From positions 80,001 through 144,000 of the forward strand of contig NC_010510.1 in assembly GCF_000019725.1 (NCBI RefSeq): a stretch of DNA of 64,000 nucleotides, given 5' to 3'. Shown in pieces: positions 60,946-64,000 of this stretch. The DNA is from Methylobacterium radiotolerans JCM 2831. GTDB taxonomy: Bacteria; Pseudomonadota; Alphaproteobacteria; Rhizobiales; Beijerinckiaceae. A model generated the notes under the pieces. That model did no database searches. It worked only from the letters and a program-made list of their open reading frames with translations, and was not told the origin of the DNA. The position numbers were made by a program, and so were the translations under genes. How positions within the stretch are numbered: position 1 is the first letter of the stretch; every line of letters begins with the position of its first letter.

Positions 60946-63321
60946 TCAGGCCCGGCGGCGTGCCGTCGCTGGTCGCGGCGTCCGGGCCGACCGGCCCCGC
61001 CGCTTCTCCCGCTCCGCGGATTTCTTGCCCTTCGGCCCTCCGGCACTCGCCTCGCCCCTCCCCTGCCGCGGCGGCGCGGCGTGCGCGTCGAGGAAGCGGC
61101 GGCACGCGTCGAAGTCGGTCTCCGCCTCCGGAGGGCACGGGACGCCGCGCTGCTGGGCGAGGCTGCGCGCGTAGCCGAGCATCGCCGCGCTCGGGATCCG
61201 CTGGCCGCCGGCGTGGTCCGCCTGCGCGGCGCGCGGTCCGGCATGGGTGTCGAGGAACGCGCGGCAGACGCTGATGCTGCTCCTGCAGCCGCGCGGCAGC
61301 GTCACGCCCTTCCGCTCGGAGAGGCTCACCGCGAACGCCATCATGGCCGGCGTCGGTGGCCGCTGGTCGCCCTGACCGGCTGGGATCAGGCTCGGATCGA
61401 GGCTGACCGCCGGCGCCTGCGCAATCGCGGCGATCAGGTCGTCGAGACGGGCGCGGGTGCGCTGCCGGAAGGCGTTCGCGCGCGCGACGGCCTCGGCCCG
61501 CGTGGCCGCCCGTCCGATCTCGGCGAGCTCCGCCTCGAACATGGCGCGCCCGACCGGATCCCCGTAGGCCGGGAACACCCCGCGCACCGCGCGGATGAAG
61601 GTCCGGCCGACCTCGGTGACCTCGATGGCCGGATCCTTTCCCGTCGACAGCGTGATGTAGCGGCTCTTCAGGAGCTTGGGCAGGATCGTGTCCCGGGTCG
61701 CGGCGGTCCCGAGCCCCTTCGGCTCGTTCGGGTTGGCCGGGTTCTCCAGGGCGCGCTTGGCGGCCGGATCGTCCACCTGGTCGATCAGCCGACCCATCAC
61801 CACCGGCAACTCGCCCCGGGTGATCCGCCGCGGCGGCTCGGTCATCGCGGTGGCGACGTCCGCCGTCGCGGCGGAGGCGGCCTCGCCGTCGGTCACGAGC
61901 GGCAGGCGGGTGGCGGTGGCTTCCGCCTCGCGCTTGGCCTTGCCGGGCACGACGTCCGCCTCGGCCTCGGCCTCGCTGCCGTAGATCGCGCGCCAACCGG
62001 GCGCGCGCACGACGCTGCCGGAGACGGCGAACCGCTTCACGCCGAGCGGTGTCTCGACCTCCGCCGTGACGCTCGTGCGCGCGTCGACACCGTCGGGAAG
62101 GTGCGCGGCGAGGTAGGCCTTCGCCACGAGTTCCCACACTCGGAACTGATCGGCGCCGAGACGGCCGCGCTCGGGCGCCTTGCGCAGGGGCACGATGGCG
62201 TGGTGCTCGCCCGGATCCGCGACGTAGTGGCCCTTGAGACCGCGACGGATCAGCGGCGCAGCGTCTCGCGGAACCACCGCGTTCAGATCGGTCAGGACGG
62301 TCGTGACGGCCGCGATGACCGCGGCGGCATCGCCGGCCTGGCCCTCCGGCAGGTGCTCGGACTCCGTGCGCGGGTAGCTGAGGTACCCCTGATCGTAGAG
62401 GTCCTGGGCGACGCCGGCCGTGTGCTGCGGATCCCAGCCGAACCGCTTGGCGCAGCGCCGCGCCAGGGTATCCTTCGAGAACAGCCGGGGCGGTGCGCGC
62501 CGGACATCCTTGTGCGCGACCGCCAGAGGGCCCGACCACGTCGCCGCGGCGGACCGGATCGTCTCGGCGATCGCCGCGTCGAAGATCCGCTCCTTCGGGG
62601 CGTGCCAGAGGGTGAGTTCCGCGCCCGAGCGGGTCGCCAGGTGCACCGCGACCTTGAAGAAGTCCTGCGGCACGAAGGACCGGATCCGCTCCTCCAAATC
62701 CGCCAGGATGGCGAGGGTGGGCGTCTGCACGCCGCCGAAGCGCCACGGCTCCCGGAAGGCGGGCGGGCGCAGGCGCAGCGAGATCGCCCGCGTGCCGTTC
62801 AGACCGAGATGATAGTCCTCGTACTGCCGGCAGAGCGCCTCGAGGTAGGCGGCGTAGTCCCGCTCGCCCGAGTCGGGATCCTTGGCCAGGGCCGCGAAGG
62901 CCCGTCGGATCGACACTTCGTCGAGCGCGCCGAGCTTGAGCCGGTCGACACGCCCGTGCCAGCCGAGATGCTCGAGCACTTCCCAGGCGATCATCGAGCC
63001 CTCACGACCAGGATCGGTGGCGATGATCACGCGCTCGACGCCGGTCAGCGCCTGCCGGATCGCGGCGATCTTCGCCTCGTGCGACTGGCCGGACCGGTTC
63101 GTCCCGTAGCCGACCGGGATCGTGGTGAGGACGATCGGGAGGACGTCGAAGCGCCAGGGCTTCCACTCGGGCCGGATGCTGCCCGGCTCCTCGGCCGACA
63201 GCAGGTGTCCCTCCGCGGCCACGCAGACCGTGCTCGGCGAGCGGAAGAAGCGCTGCAACTGGCGCATCGCCGAGGGCTTCTCGAAGAAGAACAGCGTGCG
63301 ACCGGAACTCGGAGGTGGCAT
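60946..63321 (-). CDS. topB: Type IA DNA topoisomerase (topoisomerase III-like) with duplicated C-terminal module
   Basis: A 791-residue type IA topoisomerase. The TOPRIM part has Glu14 in 'FFFEKPSAMRQL' and Asp103 in 'IIATDPGREGS'; the middle Asp of the usual DxDxE is Gly105. The catalytic tyrosine is Tyr316 in 'GYLSYPRTESEHLP'. There are no C-terminal zinc fingers. Instead two 40-residue repeats occur at 655-694 and 709-748 (shared pattern AM-x3-A-x-SL-x4-GV, then CR-x-FLD-x-HA), followed by a Lys/Arg-rich tail. ATG 63321. It relaxes or decatenates single-stranded or negatively supercoiled DNA; being a second, non-housekeeping enzyme is inferred from its form. Confidence 0.9.
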   Translation of the reverse strand: MPPPSSGRTLFFFEKPSAMRQLQRFFRSPSTVCVAAEGHLLSAEEPGSIRPEWKPWRFDVLPIVLTTIPVGYGTNRSGQSHEAKIAAIRQALTGVERVIIATDPGREGSMIAWEVLEHLGWHGRVDRLKLGALDEVSIRRAFAALAKDPDSGERDYAAYLEALCRQYEDYHLGLNGTRAISLRLRPPAFREPWRFGGVQTPTLAILADLEERIRSFVPQDFFKVAVHLATRSGAELTLWHAPKERIFDAAIAETIRSAAATWSGPLAVAHKDVRRAPPRLFSKDTLARRCAKRFGWDPQHTAGVAQDLYDQGYLSYPRTESEHLPEGQAGDAAAVIAAVTTVLTDLNAVVPRDAAPLIRRGLKGHYVADPGEHHAIVPLRKAPERGRLGADQFRVWELVAKAYLAAHLPDGVDARTSVTAEVETPLGVKRFAVSGSVVRAPGWRAIYGSEAEAEADVVPGKAKREAEATATRLPLVTDGEAASAATADVATAMTEPPRRITRGELPVVMGRLIDQVDDPAAKRALENPANPNEPKGLGTAATRDTILPKLLKSRYITLSTGKDPAIEVTEVGRTFIRAVRGVFPAYGDPVGRAMFEAELAEIGRAATRAEAVARANAFRQRTRARLDDLIAAIAQAPAVSLDPSLIPAGQGDQRPPTPAMMAFAVSLSERKGVTLPRGCRSSISVCRAFLDTHAGPRAAQADHAGGQRIPSAAMLGYARSLAQQRGVPCPPEAETDFDACRRFLDAHAAPPRQGRGEASAGGPKGKKSAEREKRRGRSARTPRPATARRRA

Positions 63322-63791
63322 GTCGCTGACCGATAGGACTGTCGCCGCACCGGGCGGTGGTTCCCATTTTGTTCCAGGCGGGTGCCGCTTGCAACCGGCG
63401 CCATCGATCGAGGGTTAGCCGAGGCCGCGGCACCGCGGGGGCGCCTGCGGCGCCGGTCACGAGAGCTCCGTTCGCCGAGCCGACACATCGGATCGGTCGA
63501 GACCGTCGCGGACGCCTGGAGGCTCTGCCTTCGCAGCCCGTCGGACGGAGGAGCGTGGCGCGCGGTGGCTCCCTCCGGGCGCGGTCGTGTCCGAGCCGGG
63601 CGAGGCCGCCGGGTGCACCGGGCATGCCGTGTCGCCGGATCTTCGCCTGCGTGCGCCGCGCCATCGACGGCCGGGCGTTCGGCGCCCCGAAGGCTCCGAA
63701 CGCCCGGCTGCGCGACACGGTCTTCCCGCCCCTAAGACCTGCCGGGACGGGCCGGCATCCTGCTGGCGTGGAACCGAGACCCGGTCGCCCA
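63322..63791. other. 470 bp intergenic stretch without a supportable gene
   Basis: Upstream of the topoisomerase gene and downstream of the antiporter gene, both minus strand. Open frames on either strand are Arg/Pro/Ser-rich, without motif or ribosome site. No repeat or clear terminator was found. Confidence 0.45.
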
Positions 63792-64000
63792 CTAGCCGGC
63801 GCCGTGCGCCGAGACGGTCTTGTTGCCGTGAATGAGCTCCCGGCCGGCATAGAGCCCGCCGACGACCTGAAGATCGAGACGCTCCGCGTCGCGGCGCCGG
63901 ACCTCTTCCATGATCGCGCTGGCCGCTTCCGGGTCGGCGCCGGTCGTCAGGAGGGCCTGCTCGCCGAGGAGCAGGGCCGAGGCGACAGTCTCCCGGATCT
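63792..64000 (-). CDS. C-terminal end of a KefB/KefC-like cation:proton antiporter (partial)
   Basis: 69 codons up to the TAG at 63794-63792; the rest lies beyond the window. The tail reads 'IRETVASALLLGEQALLTTG', 'AIMEEVRRRDAERLDLQ' and 'YAGRELIHGNKTVSA', similar to the segment after the RCK/TrkA_N domain of CPA2-type (KefB/KefC) potassium efflux antiporters in Methylobacterium. Only the cytoplasmic tail is visible, so the assignment rests on a short stretch. Confidence 0.5.
   Translation of the reverse strand, partial: IRETVASALLLGEQALLTTGADPEAASAIMEEVRRRDAERLDLQVVGGLYAGRELIHGNKTVSAHGAG

Noticed and set aside
1..64000. tRNA, rRNA, CRISPR array, prophage or insertion sequence
   Set aside because: None seen on reading both strands: no spaced repeat array, no transposase or integrase, no tRNA-like cloverleaf noticed.

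Overview
This 64 kb window is a GC-rich alphaproteobacterial chromosome segment. The GC-rich codon usage, the small DUF6894 protein, the many Tat-type leaders and the molybdenum hydroxylase, Sox and LIV-ABC modules fit Methylobacterium or a close relative; the genus is an inference, since no rRNA or housekeeping marker is present. There are no tRNA or rRNA genes, no CRISPR array, no phage genes and no insertion sequence.

Region 1 (1-9.3 kb) holds a PACE-type efflux gene with its divergent LysR regulator, then a purine (urate/allantoin) degradation locus: LysR regulator, PuuE-type allantoinase, NCS1 permease, Asp/Glu/hydantoin racemase-family protein, MFS transporter, two 5-hydroxyisourate hydrolases (one with a Tat-like export leader, one cytosolic) and OHCU decarboxylase. 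A flavin monooxygenase at 9.4-10.6 kb is a plausible urate hydroxylase. Together these would take urate to allantoate.

Region 2 (10.6-21.1 kb) has a cupin gene and a TetR regulator on the minus strand. Divergent from them, across a palindromic operator candidate, lies a nine-gene run: the three subunits of a CoxMSL/xanthine-dehydrogenase-type molybdenum hydroxylase, a five-component LIV-type ABC importer and coxG. It looks like an import-and-hydroxylate unit for an N-heterocycle, possibly the purine that feeds region 1.

Region 3 (21.2-26 kb) has an unknown secreted protein, an MHS-type MFS transporter, a divergent HxlR/SDR pair and a tautomerase gene broken by an in-frame stop codon.

Region 4 (26-33.4 kb) is an organosulfur module. 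Two LLM flavin monooxygenases and an SsuA-like binding protein lie on the minus strand. Divergent from them are a DszC/SfnB-like oxidoreductase, an internally deleted third LLM monooxygenase, and soxC-soxD-like sulfite dehydrogenase genes. The chemistry suggested is C-S cleavage followed by sulfite oxidation.

Region 5 (33.5-37.3 kb) is a cobalt/cobalamin unit: a probable cobalamin riboswitch, a TonB-dependent receptor and a NiCoT nickel/cobalt permease.

Region 6 (37.4-64 kb) is mixed accessory content: DUF6894, a chemoreceptor, a small acetyltransferase, a TAXI-type binding protein, a PAS protein, a Phd/PIN toxin-antitoxin pair, two TetR-controlled loci with clear palindromic operators, an epoxide hydrolase, an MRJP-like protein, an MBL hydrolase, a two-component system, an SMP-30 protein, a GH15 glucoamylase-type enzyme, a second flavin monooxygenase, the YecE (DUF72)/DUF4186 pair, a type IA topoisomerase with a duplicated C-terminal module, and the end of a KefB/C-like antiporter cut by the window edge.
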